Source of the DNA: VAZQ01 sp050179645
GTDB taxonomy: Bacteria > Pseudomonadota > Alphaproteobacteria > Rhizobiales > Xanthobacteraceae
Length of the DNA stretch: 64,000 bases
Assembly (NCBI GenBank): GCA_050179645.1
Contig: JBFXEX010000007.1
Coordinates: 1-64,000, forward strand
Direction of reading: 5' to 3'
Each line of letters begins with the position of its first letter. Position 1 is the first letter of the stretch. A program made the position numbers and the translations under genes. The notes under the pieces are model-generated. The model was not told the origin of the DNA and made no database searches. It saw only the letters and a program-made list of their open reading frames with translations. Below are positions 52,405 to 60,190 of this stretch, piece after piece.

Positions 52405-52549
52405 CTTGGGACCTCCTGGGGCAAAGTCTGGGACAGATCAAGTCCCGATACGGGCGGACGTTCCGGGCGGCAAGACACGTCCGGTTGAACCGACCGTCAC
52501 GCCGGCATTCTACGCGAAAACATTGCTGTACCACCCATCCAATTGGCGC

Positions 52550-52930
52550 TCATCGCGGGGCGGCGGTCGAGCCGGCATTCTTGGTGGCCCGCTGCCACGG
52601 CCAGCAGCCCTCGATTTCGGTTTCGAGGGCGAAACTCAGAAACGTCCGGATCGCCACGATGCCGGCCAGCAGGCCGACGCTCTCGAACGTCAGCGGCGCC
52701 GTAATGGTCGAGATAATGTCGGCGCCGACCAGCAGCTCCAGACCCAGAAGGATGCTGCGTCCGAGATTGGACCGGCACTGATCGTATGCCGTGCGCCAGT
52801 TCCCGGTGCGGCCGCCGTCGCGGACAAACAATACGCCGGCGAGCAACGCGCCGCCGATGATGATGGCGACTCCGACCAGTTCGAGCACCTTGGCGAGCTG
52901 GTCGGCGATCGCATGGGCCTCGGTCAACAT
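52550..52930 (-). CDS. DUF1622 family membrane protein
   Basis: This 126-residue protein has two to three hydrophobic segments: LAKVLELVGVAIIIGGALLAGVLF, the SILLGLELLVGADIISTI region and ESVGLLAGIVAIRTFLSF. GRSILLGLELLVGADI is the family's conserved stretch. Its function is unknown; it is a widespread small inner-membrane protein. The gene lies about 110 nt from the tRNA gene and on the same strand. Confidence 0.83.
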   Translation of the reverse strand: MLTEAHAIADQLAKVLELVGVAIIIGGALLAGVLFVRDGGRTGNWRTAYDQCRSNLGRSILLGLELLVGADIISTITAPLTFESVGLLAGIVAIRTFLSFALETEIEGCWPWQRATKNAGSTAAPR

Positions 52931-53038
52931 CCCGCCCTCCCGGTTCCGCCGACCGGGCTGGATGCCGTCGGAAGGCTGAAATCCTAGCCCGAGGGCCCGC
53001 TGAGGGGAGCCTCTGTGCCGGTGAAGTCTGTTGAAAGC

Positions 53039-53115
53039 TGGTAGCGGGGGCCGGAATCGAACCGGCGACCTACGGATTATGATTCCGCCGCTCTAACCAT
53101 CTGAGCTACCCCGCC
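53039..53115 (-). tRNA. tRNA-Met (anticodon CAT)
   Basis: On the minus strand the sequence folds as a tRNA. It has an acceptor stem starting GGCGGGG, D arm TAGCTCAGATGGTTAGAG, anticodon loop ATCATAA with CAT, T arm GGTTCGAATCC, and a gene-encoded CCA end. It is an elongator-type tRNA. The CAT anticodon would also fit tRNA-Ile2 (lysidine), but the sequence is closer to alphaproteobacterial elongator tRNA-Met. Confidence 0.92.
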
Positions 53116-53237
53116 AAACTGGAAAATTTCGATGACCTGCGACGCACCGCGTTCGGCCGGCAGGACATATGCCAAGACCGGCGGGACGGCAAGCGCCCCG
53201 TCGTCAACGGGCTGTTAACCATCGCAAGCGCCGAGCC

Positions 53238-53266
53238 TTGACTCGGTGTTCGCCATTTGTTCCTAT
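53238..53266 (+). promoter_or_regulatory. Promoter of the candidate small RNA
   Basis: TTGACT at 53238-53243 and TCCTAT at 53261-53266 are separated by 17 nt. The predicted start near 53274 is about 217 nt upstream of the end of the T-run at 53490. Confidence 0.4.
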
Positions 53267-53273
53267 GGCGCAT

Positions 53274-53490
53274 CGAGATTGGTTGCTGCGCCGCCAGAAC
53301 CCAAAGATCTCTGCAGTGCGGCAAGGTGCCCAGATTAACGAAACCGCAAAGAGGTGTAGCTTCGAGAATACCTGAGAACAGTGGCGATAGCTGACGCTCA
53401 GGCATAGGGCGGTCGCTTAATCCCCCCGACATCCCCCCAAGCGATCGTCTTTGAGAGCCCCGCTTTCCCCGAGCGGGGCTCTTCGTTTTT
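53274..53490 (+). ncRNA. Candidate small RNA with C-rich anti-Shine-Dalgarno loop
   Basis: About 217 nt lie between a promoter-like pair and an intrinsic terminator, with no plausible reading frame. CCTGAG/CTCAGG pair at 53371-53376 and 53397-53402. GGTCGCTT (53411-53418) and AAGCGATC (53439-53446) then pair to present a 20-nt loop, AATCCCCCCGACATCCCCCC, with two C6 runs able to bind GGGGG-rich ribosome sites. A terminator hairpin follows. C-rich loops of this kind mark small RNAs that block translation, but this one is not a family I recognise. Confidence 0.45.
53455..53490 (+). terminator. Rho-independent terminator
   Basis: GAGCCCCGC at 53455-53463 pairs with GCGGGGCTC at 53473-53481 and is followed by TTCGTTTTT. 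The T-run is on the plus strand only. No protein gene on that strand lies upstream for more than a kilobase, so it ends an RNA made from within this gap. Confidence 0.8.
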
Positions 53491-53502
53491 CGCTCGCCGA
53501 GG

Positions 53503-53583
53503 GTCATTCCGGGGCGCGCCGAAGGCGCGAGCCCGGAATCCATGCTTTCGATGTTTCCATACTCAGACTGTTCCGGAATGACG
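53503..53583. repeat. REP-like palindrome, family E
   Basis: GTCATTCCGGGGCGCGCC ... GGAATGAC-type outer arms (GGTCATTCCGG at 53502 and CCGGAATGACGG at the end) enclose an inner GGCGCGCCGAAGGCGCGAGCC stem. It follows the candidate small RNA terminator. Confidence 0.65.
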
Positions 53584-53611
53584 GCGCAGACAGCAGTCGG
53601 CGCGCCTGGCC

Positions 53612-53690
53612 GTCGTTGCGGGGAATGCAAGCGACGAAGCAGTCCAACTGTCGCAAGAAAGTGGATTGCTTCGCTTCGCTCGCAATGATG
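53612..53690. repeat. Degenerate family C palindrome
   Basis: The stretch matches the family C element at 36268-36337 in its GCGACGAAGCAGTCCA and TGGATTGCTTCGCTTCGCTC parts, but one end has decayed. A duplicated GGCTCGCTCGCAATGA follows it. Confidence 0.6.
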
Positions 53691-53759
53691 CAGGGCTCGC
53701 TCGCAATGAGCAGAGGCCGCGTCAACTTCAAATCATCACGTGATCGAATCAATCAAGAT

Positions 53760-53936
53760 TCAATCGTCCTGTCTTACGAAGAAGCGTTCCCGCTCCTGCG
53801 AGTCGCTCACGCCCAGGTCGTCGAGCACCTTCTTCAACGCGCCGTCGCCATCGGCAAATTTCAGCGTCGCAACGACGACCGCCTTGCGGCCGTCGATTCG
53901 ATACACGCGCCAAACCGGGGTGAATTGCTTGCCCAT
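53760..53936 (-). CDS. Small 58-residue protein of unknown function
   Basis: This short reading frame starts at ATG 53936 (MGKQFTPVWRVYRIDGRKAV) and ends ERFFVRQDD with TGA. Its composition is balanced, charged and non-repetitive, unlike the Arg-rich false frames nearby. A middle part, ADGDGALKKVLDDLG, is predicted helical. AAGG lies 8-9 nt before the ATG. A hairpin (53955-53986) sits in its 5' leader. It stands alone between the repeats and the pmtA gene. No function can be given. Confidence 0.6.
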   Translation of the reverse strand: MGKQFTPVWRVYRIDGRKAVVVATLKFADGDGALKKVLDDLGVSDSQERERFFVRQDD

Positions 53937-54339
53937 CGAAAGACCTTGGAAGGGAAGCCCCGGCTACGATGAACGTGCCGGGGCTTTTGTTCTTGGTCGC
54001 GCAAACCGTCGGAGGGGGCAGGGGGATCGAGAATGCGCGACGACTGATGCGTAGCTAGGCGATGCCGCAGCGGTTTCCAAATTAAAGTCTTGTCATTGAC
54101 CAATCCGCTCGCGGAGTGGATTTGACATTCGCTACGCCCAGCCGCAGGTCGCGCAAAGCGAATGCCAGATCCAAACTCCACTAGAATCATGGATTTGCTG
54201 GCGGTCCTTGATTGCAGCTTTCGCAAAGGTAGCGCTGAAACGGGACGCGAATGTTGGCATTGGACCGCTGGCTGCGGCCGTGCGACGCAGCCGGGCCGGC
54301 GCCGTCGTCCGACGTGTAAGGCCTGCCCGACCGCCAATG
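53937..54339. other. Intergenic region of 403 nt
   Basis: Apart from the hairpin at 53955-53990 nothing convincing is seen. Frames on both strands are rich in Arg and Ala and look non-coding. Confidence 0.5.
53955..53990 (+). terminator. Hairpin with T-rich tail
   Basis: AAGCCCCGGC at 53955-53964 pairs with GCCGGGGCTT at 53977-53986, and TTGTTCTT follows on the plus strand. It can end plus-strand transcription. On the minus strand it lies in the leader of the 58-residue protein gene. Confidence 0.5.
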
Positions 54340-55011
54340 TCAGGCGATGCGGCGAGCCGGTGTGGCTTCCACATCCGCGCGGGCGAACCGGATCAGCGAG
54401 AAATGCCCGAGCGGCGGCATTGCGCGCCGCTCGACGAGACCGACGCCGCCGTGACGCTCGGCCCATTGTGCGAGGCGCTGCCAGCGGAATTCCGGCCGCC
54501 AGCCCAGCCGGCGCGCCACCGGTGCAAAGCCCTGCTCGAACAGGCGGCGCGGACCGGCCTCGGCGCCGAGATGGTTGACCAGGATGATCTCGCCGCCGGG
54601 CCTGGTGACGCGCACGAATTCGTCGAGCGTCGCTTCCGGGTCCGGCACCGTCGTGATGACATACTGCGCCACAACCACGTCGAAGCTGGCATCCGGGAAG
54701 CCGAGATGCTGCGCGTCCATCACCGCCAGCGCCTCGACATGGCCGAGCTTGTGCTGGGCGACGCGCTCGTACGCCTTGCGCAGCATCGGCTCGGAATAGT
54801 CCACGCCGACGATGCGGTTGGTGGGCTTATAGTCGGTAAGCGAGATGCCGGTGCCGATGCCGACATCGAGAATGCGGCCGCCGATCTGCTCGGCGGCTTC
54901 GATCGACGCCTTGCGTCCCGCATCGAACACGGCGCCGAAGACGAAATCATAGATCGGTGCCCAGCGCGCATACGCCTTGGCAACCGTGCCGATGTCGATT
55001 TCGTTTGCCAT
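54340..55011 (-). CDS. pmtA: Phosphatidylethanolamine N-methyltransferase, Rhodobacter type
   Basis: This 223-residue class I methyltransferase matches the soluble Rhodobacter-type PmtA. It opens AKAYARWAPIYDFVFGAVFDAGR, then binds S-adenosylmethionine with ILDVGIGTGISLTDY (residues 47-60), and has DPEATLDEFVRVTRPGGEIILVNHLG. It methylates phosphatidylethanolamine toward phosphatidylcholine, a main membrane lipid of this bacterial group. Other small methyltransferases of the ubiquinone type are the main alternative. It is followed upstream by mnmA on the same strand with an 82-nt gap. Confidence 0.77.
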   Translation of the reverse strand: MANEIDIGTVAKAYARWAPIYDFVFGAVFDAGRKASIEAAEQIGGRILDVGIGTGISLTDYKPTNRIVGVDYSEPMLRKAYERVAQHKLGHVEALAVMDAQHLGFPDASFDVVVAQYVITTVPDPEATLDEFVRVTRPGGEIILVNHLGAEAGPRRLFEQGFAPVARRLGWRPEFRWQRLAQWAERHGGVGLVERRAMPPLGHFSLIRFARADVEATPARRIA

Positions 55012-55093
55012 GTTCGCTCGTCAAACCTCGCACACGCTCACTTGAAAGGCCGGCAATGCCGGCCTTTGTTCGCTCATCAATGGGGTTGTCGGG

Positions 55094-56281
55094 TCATCCG
55101 TTCGACGCCGCAAGCGCGGCTGCCCCGATATCGCCGCGCACGGCGGCCGCACCCGCGCTCTGAATAAAACCGCCGCCCAGCACGCGGGCCTGACCCTGCG
55201 GTGCGTCGTAGAACACGCAGGCCTGTCCCGGCGAAACGCCATCCTCGCCGCCGATCAGTTCGACCTCGATTTGGCCGTCGCTCTGCGACAGCCAGGCGGA
55301 CTGCGGCGGCCGCGTCGAGCGAACCTTGACGAAGACTTCGCGCCGTTCGTCGGCGAGCGCGTGTTCGAGCGTGCCGTCGCCCAGCCAGTTCACGTCGCGC
55401 AGTGTCATACGGAAGGTCCGCAGCATTTCTCTCGGACCGACCACCACACGCCGCGATGCCGCCTCCAGCCGCACCACGTAGAGGGGATGACCGGCCGCAA
55501 TGCCGAGGCCGCGACGCTGGCCGACGGTGAAATGAATGATGCCGTGATGACGCCCCAGCACCGTGCCGGAGACATCGACAATGTCGCCAGGCTCGGCGGC
55601 GCCGGGCTTGAGGCGCTCAATCACCTCGGTGTACTTGCCGGAGGGGACGAAGCAGATGTCCTGGCTGTCCTGCTTGTCGGCGACCGGCAGGCCGAAGCGA
55701 CGTGCGAGTTCGCGCGTCTCGGGCTTGCTGCGTTCCCCCAGGGGGAAGCGCAGGAAATCGAGCTGTTCGCGCGTGGTGGCGAACAGGAAATAGCTCTGGT
55801 CGCGCTCTTCTTCGCGCGCCCGATAGAGCGCGCGTCCGCCGCCTGGCAATTCGCGGGAGGCGACGTAGTGACCGGTGGCCAGGACCTTGGCGCCGAGGTC
55901 GCGTGCGGTGACGAGCAGGTCGCGAAATTTGATCGACATGTTGCAGTCGACGCAGGGCACAGGCGTTTCGCCCGCCACATAGCTCTCGGCGAAGCGGTCG
56001 ATCACCATTTCCTTGAAGCGGCTCTCATAGTCGAGCACGTAATGCGGGATGCCGATGCGTTCGGCGACCGTGCGGGCGTCGTGGATGTCCCGGCCGGCGC
56101 AGCAGGCGCCCTTGCGATGGGTCGCGGCACCGTGATCGTAGAGTTGCAGGGTGATACCGACCACGTCATAGCCCTCGGCCTTCAGCAGCGCGGCCGTGAC
56201 CGACGAGTCGACGCCCCCCGACATCGCAACGACGACGCGGGTAGCCGACGGCAAGCCTTCGACATCAAGTGAATTGCGCAT
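55094..56281 (-). CDS. mnmA: tRNA-specific 2-thiouridylase
   Basis: This 395-residue enzyme places sulfur on U34 of tRNA-Lys, -Glu and -Gln with ATP. The ATP PP-loop AMSGGVDSS is at residues 19-27. The catalytic cysteines lie in PCVDCNMSIKF and DICFVP. VLATGHYVA and a C-terminal barrel domain with GEDGVSPGQACVFYD follow. I place the start at 56281 (MRNSLDVEGLPSATRVVVAMSG); the longer upstream frame looks non-coding. It shares its direction with pmtA. Confidence 0.95.
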   Translation of the reverse strand: MRNSLDVEGLPSATRVVVAMSGGVDSSVTAALLKAEGYDVVGITLQLYDHGAATHRKGACCAGRDIHDARTVAERIGIPHYVLDYESRFKEMVIDRFAESYVAGETPVPCVDCNMSIKFRDLLVTARDLGAKVLATGHYVASRELPGGGRALYRAREEERDQSYFLFATTREQLDFLRFPLGERSKPETRELARRFGLPVADKQDSQDICFVPSGKYTEVIERLKPGAAEPGDIVDVSGTVLGRHHGIIHFTVGQRRGLGIAAGHPLYVVRLEAASRRVVVGPREMLRTFRMTLRDVNWLGDGTLEHALADERREVFVKVRSTRPPQSAWLSQSDGQIEVELIGGEDGVSPGQACVFYDAPQGQARVLGGGFIQSAGAAAVRGDIGAAALAASNG

Positions 56282-57073
56282 GCGTGAACTGCGGGGGTCC
56301 GCTCCTCCAGGGCGTCTTCTACAGGCAATCCCTAACATATGCACGCGCGGGCTTGTTCGCATCTGCACTGGAATTGCCACAGGCTTCGTCCGGCAGCTTT
56401 TCCGGCCGGGCGGATTTTTGCCGCCCGGCAGCGCCTTCAGGCGGGTTCCCGTCTGCCGGGCAAAGCATTGAAATCGCGCCAGGTTCAGGGGCGTTTGGAA
56501 CGCTTTTCGGCTGCCTGCGGATGGTCGCGCTGAGCGCTGAACCGAATGGCGATTGCTCTCTACGTTCGTTCCCAAAAGCGGCCAGGGCTTCGGCCTCGAA
56601 GTCATGAGGTCCGGCTTCCGAGCTTTGCACCTTGCTCACCCCACCCCGCCGCCTCGCATTTGCCCGGCGTCGATCCTCCCCCTCCAGGGAGGGTGGCCAT
56701 CGCACCGCTTTGTGCCACGCTTGTGATCGGAAGAAGGTGCCGCGCGGTTTCACCCTCCCCTGGAGGGCACCTGGAGGGGGAGGGTCGGCGAGCCGCGAGC
56801 GCATGCGAGCGGCGTGACGGGGTGGGGTGAAGCTTAACGAGCCTCGTTGATGGTTCGAAAGAAGTTGTGCCGAACGGACGTTCAAACACAATGTTCCCTG
56901 TCGCGGTGCATTGCCGCTCTCGTCGAACCGGCGACGTTTGAATTGCTCTCCGTGCGCGCGGTGTCGCTTGAAACAACTCTGACATGACGTGCGGCGCTAT
57001 TGCGCTTCTCATCCCCCCCGCGGATGATATTCTGATCCAGAAAAAATGTGCTCGATCGAAGAGGAAACGTCAC
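56282..57073. other. Intergenic region of 792 nt with a repeat and a strong hairpin
   Basis: The gap between mnmA and the TRAP operon has no likely gene. GCCGGGCGG/CCGCCCGGC at 56405-56429 is a strong hairpin without a T-run. The family A relative at 56636-56830 fills the middle. The TRAP promoter probably lies between 56831 and 57060, but no pair is convincing. Confidence 0.45.
56636..56830. repeat. Composite inverted-repeat element related to family A
   Basis: Outer arms TCACCCCACCCCG at 56636 and CGGGGTGGGGTGA at 56818-56830 are exact reverse complements. Inside are CTCCCCCTCCAGGGAGGG-type and CCCTCCCCTGGAGGG-type hairpins. The element is about 195 nt and lies upstream of the TRAP operon. 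Confidence 0.65.
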
Positions 57074-58087
57074 ATGAAAAGCGCTTCGGCTTTGGCTCTT
57101 ATGGCAGCGGCGGTTCTCGCAATAGCCGGCACGGCGCCGCCGAGTGCCCATGCGCAGAGCAACGTACTGATCGGCAACGCCACCGCCGGCGACACCCAGG
57201 CGGCCGCGAACGACAAGCTCGGCGAACTGATCACCAAATATTCCAACGGCAAGCTGAAGGCATCCGCCCGGCATGGCCAGTCACTCGGCAACAACGCGCA
57301 GATGGTCAGCGCGCTGCAGTCGGGTTCGATCGCCGCCATGATCCTGCCGGCCGGGTTCATCTCGTCGACCGTTCCGGAATTTTCGCTGTTCGACCTGCCG
57401 TTCCTGCTGCCGGGCGCCCCGGCGCAGATCACGGCGTTTGCGGCGCAGAGCAAGGCCGCCGAGAAGATGAAGGAACTGGCGCAGCAGAAGGGGATCGTCG
57501 TTGTCGGCTTTCACGGTATCGGCCCGCAGAGCTTCCTGACCAAGTTCCCGGTCAATGCCCTTGCCGACATCCAAGGCAAGAAGTTCCGCGTCATCCCGTC
57601 GCCGCCGCGCGTCGGCGCCTATCAGGACTGGGGTGCGGTGGCGCGTCCGATGGAATTCGGCGAGGTCTACACCGCGTTGCAGCAGGGCACGCTCGACGGC
57701 ATGGAGAACCCGCCCGACGTCATCTACAAGAGCAAGCTGCACGAGGTGGCGAAGTATTACACGATCACCGAGCATTTCGCCTTCGCGTCGGTCGTCATCC
57801 TCAGCAAGCGCTGGCTCGACGGCCAGCCGAAGGACTTGCAGGACGCGGTGCTGAAGGCCGGCAGGGAGACGATTCAATTCGCCGACGGCGCCTACACCGC
57901 CTCGCAGCAGACGAGTCTCGACGCGATGAAGAAAGCGATCTCGGTGACGACGTTGCCGGCCGCCGAGTTGCAGAAGATGAAGGACCTGGCCAAGAATGGC
58001 GTCTGGGAGCGCATGAAGAAGGACCCGCAGCGTGGACCGATCGTGCAGATGCTTCAGGACGACGTCGCCCGCTTCAGTAAGAAATAA
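57074..58087 (+). CDS. TRAP transporter substrate-binding protein, DctP family
   Basis: This 337-residue binding protein has a signal peptide over about residues 1-29 ending SAHAQ. The TRAP-type binding fold follows: RHGQSLGNNAQMVSALQSGSIAAMIL, DLPFLLPG and the signature helix with KFRVIPSPPRVGAYQDWGAVARPMEFGEVYTALQQG-type residues, in which a conserved Arg binds the carboxylate. The ligand is probably a small organic acid. GAGGAAA lies before the ATG. It is the first gene of the TRAP operon, followed by the small and large permeases. Confidence 0.92.
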   Translation: MKSASALALMAAAVLAIAGTAPPSAHAQSNVLIGNATAGDTQAAANDKLGELITKYSNGKLKASARHGQSLGNNAQMVSALQSGSIAAMILPAGFISSTVPEFSLFDLPFLLPGAPAQITAFAAQSKAAEKMKELAQQKGIVVVGFHGIGPQSFLTKFPVNALADIQGKKFRVIPSPPRVGAYQDWGAVARPMEFGEVYTALQQGTLDGMENPPDVIYKSKLHEVAKYYTITEHFAFASVVILSKRWLDGQPKDLQDAVLKAGRETIQFADGAYTASQQTSLDAMKKAISVTTLPAAELQKMKDLAKNGVWERMKKDPQRGPIVQMLQDDVARFSKK

Positions 58088-58099
58088 GCCGCCGCCGAC

Positions 58100-58651
58100 A
58101 TGAATGACGGCAGCAGCGGGGAAGGGTGGCTGGACCTGCTCGACCGCTCGATCGGCCGCCTGACCCGGGCGGCGGACGAGGCTGCGGCGGCGGTCTGCGC
58201 CATCCTGATCGTGGTCACGACGTTCTCGGTGATCGTCTACCAGCGCGGCATCACCATCGTCTGGCTCGACGATGTGCTGCGCATGTTGCTGATCTGGCTG
58301 GTCTATCTCGGCTCGGTGTCGCTCTGCTTCCATAATGACCACATCGCCATGGATGCGATCTATGTCCGCCTGTCCACCCGGATGCGGCGGGTGCTGAATT
58401 TCGCCATCGCGGTGCTCGGCATCGCGCTGTGCGGCTACGTCACCAAAATCGGCATCGACAACATCATGACGGAGATCGGCTACGGCATCCTGCTGCCGAG
58501 CGGTTACATCCCGTCATGGCCGCAGACGCTGGCGGTCCCGCTGTGCTTTGCGCTGATGACCGTGGCGTATCTGAGCTATCTCTATTCGGTGGTTACGAAC
58601 CGCTGGGACCGCTTCAAGTCCGACACCCAAGACGTGCCTGAAGGTCCCTAG
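58100..58651 (+). CDS. TRAP transporter small permease, DctQ type
   Basis: This 183-residue protein has four hydrophobic segments of the DctQ family: AAAAVCAILIVVTTFSVIVYQR, VLRMLLIWLVYLGSVSLCF, VLNFAIAVLGIALCGYV and LAVPLCFALMTVAYLSYLYS. The motif WLDDVLRMLLIWLVYLGS is diagnostic. It starts 12 nt after the binding-protein gene. Its TAG stop lies at the edge of the palindromic element at 58648, so the last codons and the stop may have come with that element. Confidence 0.9.
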   Translation: MNDGSSGEGWLDLLDRSIGRLTRAADEAAAAVCAILIVVTTFSVIVYQRGITIVWLDDVLRMLLIWLVYLGSVSLCFHNDHIAMDAIYVRLSTRMRRVLNFAIAVLGIALCGYVTKIGIDNIMTEIGYGILLPSGYIPSWPQTLAVPLCFALMTVAYLSYLYSVVTNRWDRFKSDTQDVPEGP

Positions 58652-58795
58652 TGTGGCGGTTCAGAAGTCCGCATCATTCTTGCGGCGAGTGTGACATGCG
58701 GACTTCCGAACCAGAGCCACACTAGAGCCGTCGATTCCAAAGTTCGCAGATGAAGGTGCCGCACAATGATGCGAACTTCGGAATCGGGACACTAG
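58648..58795. repeat. Composite palindromic element between dctQ and dctM
   Basis: CTAGTGTGGC at 58648 and GCCACACTAG at 58716-58725 bound a first imperfect palindrome of 78 nt with inner AGTCCGCAT/ATGCGGACTT arms. A second palindrome follows, with TTCCAAAGTTCGCA and TGCGAACTTCGGAA arms, ending ACACTAG at 58795. The two share a similar design. The element separates two genes that are normally adjacent or overlapping, so it was probably inserted in the operon. Confidence 0.7.
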
Positions 58796-58799
58796 CACG

Positions 58800-60074
58800 G
58801 TGCTGACCGCGATCGCGATCGGCGCCTTTGCGCTGCTGTTCCTCGGCATCCCGATGTGGATGATCTTCATGGTCATGGCGATCGCCGCCATGACCTGGCA
58901 GGGCGTCTCCATGGATGTCGTGGTGCAGGGCTTGACCGGCACCATCAACAACCTGGTCCTGCTGTCGGTGCCGGGTTTCATCTTCGCCGGCAGCGTCATG
59001 GGCCGCGGCGGCATGGCCACGCGGCTGATCAACTGGATCTCGTCGTTCCTCGGGCCGGTGCCGGGCGGCATGGCGCTCACCACGGTCAGCGCCGCCGAAC
59101 TGTTCGGCGCGATCTCCGGCTCGAGCGCCGCGACCGTGGCGGCGCTCGGCAATGTGCTCTACGGCGGGCTGCGGCGGCTCGGCTACGACGAGCGCTTCTC
59201 GCTCGGGCTGATCACCTCGTCGGGCGCGATTGCCATCATCATCCCGCCGAGCATCACCATGATCCTGTTCTCGGTGATGACCAACGCCTCGGTCGGCAAG
59301 CTGTTTCTTGCGGGCTTCGTCCCCGGCGTCGTGGTCGGCACCTGCGCCGCGGTGTACTGCGTGGGGTATGCGCTTCGGCACAAGATCACCGAGGGCCGGC
59401 AATGGCGCGTGGCCGAGATGATCCGCACCTCCCGCGAGGTGATCTGGACGCTCGGCGCGCCCATCATCATCTTTGGCGGCATCTACGGCGGCTTTGCCAC
59501 ACCGACCGAAGCCGCCATGCTGGTCTCGGTCTATGCCGTGCTGGTCAGCGTGTTCGTCTATCGCGAACTGACGTGGCGCGACGTCTGGGCGATCACCCGC
59601 GAGACCGCGCAGCTCTCGGCCAAGCTGTTCATCATCGTTGCCGCGGCCGGCGTGTTCTCCTGGGTGCTCGCCGCCGAAAACGTGCCGCAGACCATGGTGG
59701 GCTTCATCGACGGCCTCGACCTGCAGCCGTGGATGGTGCTGCTGCTGCTGAATCTGCTGCTGCTGATCGTCGGCATGTTCATGGACCCGAACTCCGCCGT
59801 CGTCCTCTTCGCGCCGCTGCTCTGGCCGATCGCCCAGCACGCCGGCGTCGACCTAATCCATTTCGGCATCATCTTCACGGTCAATCTTGCGGTCGGGATG
59901 TTTTCACCGCCCTTCGGACTCAACATCTTCGTCAGCAGCAGCATCTTCAAGGTGCCGTCGACGAAGGTGGTGAATGGCCTGGTGCCGTTCTTTGTCGCCT
60001 ACCTGATCGGGCTGGCCTTCATCACCTACATCCCCAGGCTGTCGTTGTTCCTGCCGGAACTGCTGTTCGAGTGA
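58800..60074 (+). CDS. TRAP transporter large permease, DctM type
   Basis: This 424-residue protein is the 12-segment large subunit that drives uptake with a sodium or proton gradient. Landmarks are NNLVLLSVPGFIFAGSVM, GAISGSSAATVAALG, and the PPS-type motif in IIIPPSITMILFSVM with TNASVGKLFLAGFVPG. GTG at 58800 begins just after the palindromic element, with no strong ribosome site, so its original leader may have been lost. The start could also be a few codons downstream. It is followed by the alpha/beta hydrolase gene after 116 nt. Confidence 0.9.
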   Translation: MLTAIAIGAFALLFLGIPMWMIFMVMAIAAMTWQGVSMDVVVQGLTGTINNLVLLSVPGFIFAGSVMGRGGMATRLINWISSFLGPVPGGMALTTVSAAELFGAISGSSAATVAALGNVLYGGLRRLGYDERFSLGLITSSGAIAIIIPPSITMILFSVMTNASVGKLFLAGFVPGVVVGTCAAVYCVGYALRHKITEGRQWRVAEMIRTSREVIWTLGAPIIIFGGIYGGFATPTEAAMLVSVYAVLVSVFVYRELTWRDVWAITRETAQLSAKLFIIVAAAGVFSWVLAAENVPQTMVGFIDGLDLQPWMVLLLLNLLLLIVGMFMDPNSAVVLFAPLLWPIAQHAGVDLIHFGIIFTVNLAVGMFSPPFGLNIFVSSSIFKVPSTKVVNGLVPFFVAYLIGLAFITYIPRLSLFLPELLFE

Positions 60075-60190
60075 GCCATCTTCCGGGTGGTCGGCCACTG
60101 TTCCTGCATGGCCGCAATCGCACGGCGCGGTTGACCGGTGGGCCGCTCACTCCGTACCATCCGGGCAAATAACAAACGTGAGGTTTCGCC

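Larger units (their letters stand above)
53116..53759. other. Intergenic region of 644 nt with a candidate small RNA and repeats
   Basis: No protein gene is evident. The region holds a plus-strand promoter-like pair, a structured stretch ending in a terminator (53274-53490), and two repeats at 53503-53583 and 53612-53690. Confidence 0.5.

Noticed and set aside
53039..53115. tRNA-Ile2 (lysidine) instead of tRNA-Met
   Set aside because: The CAT anticodon fits both, but the acceptor stem and overall sequence resemble elongator tRNA-Met of this group.
56405..56429. Strong GC hairpin considered as a rho-independent terminator
   Set aside because: No T-run follows on either strand, and no gene on the plus strand ends upstream.
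56282..56605. Upstream extension of mnmA by about 108 codons
   Set aside because: The extension is Arg/Pro-rich and unlike MnmA proteins, which start just before the PP-loop.
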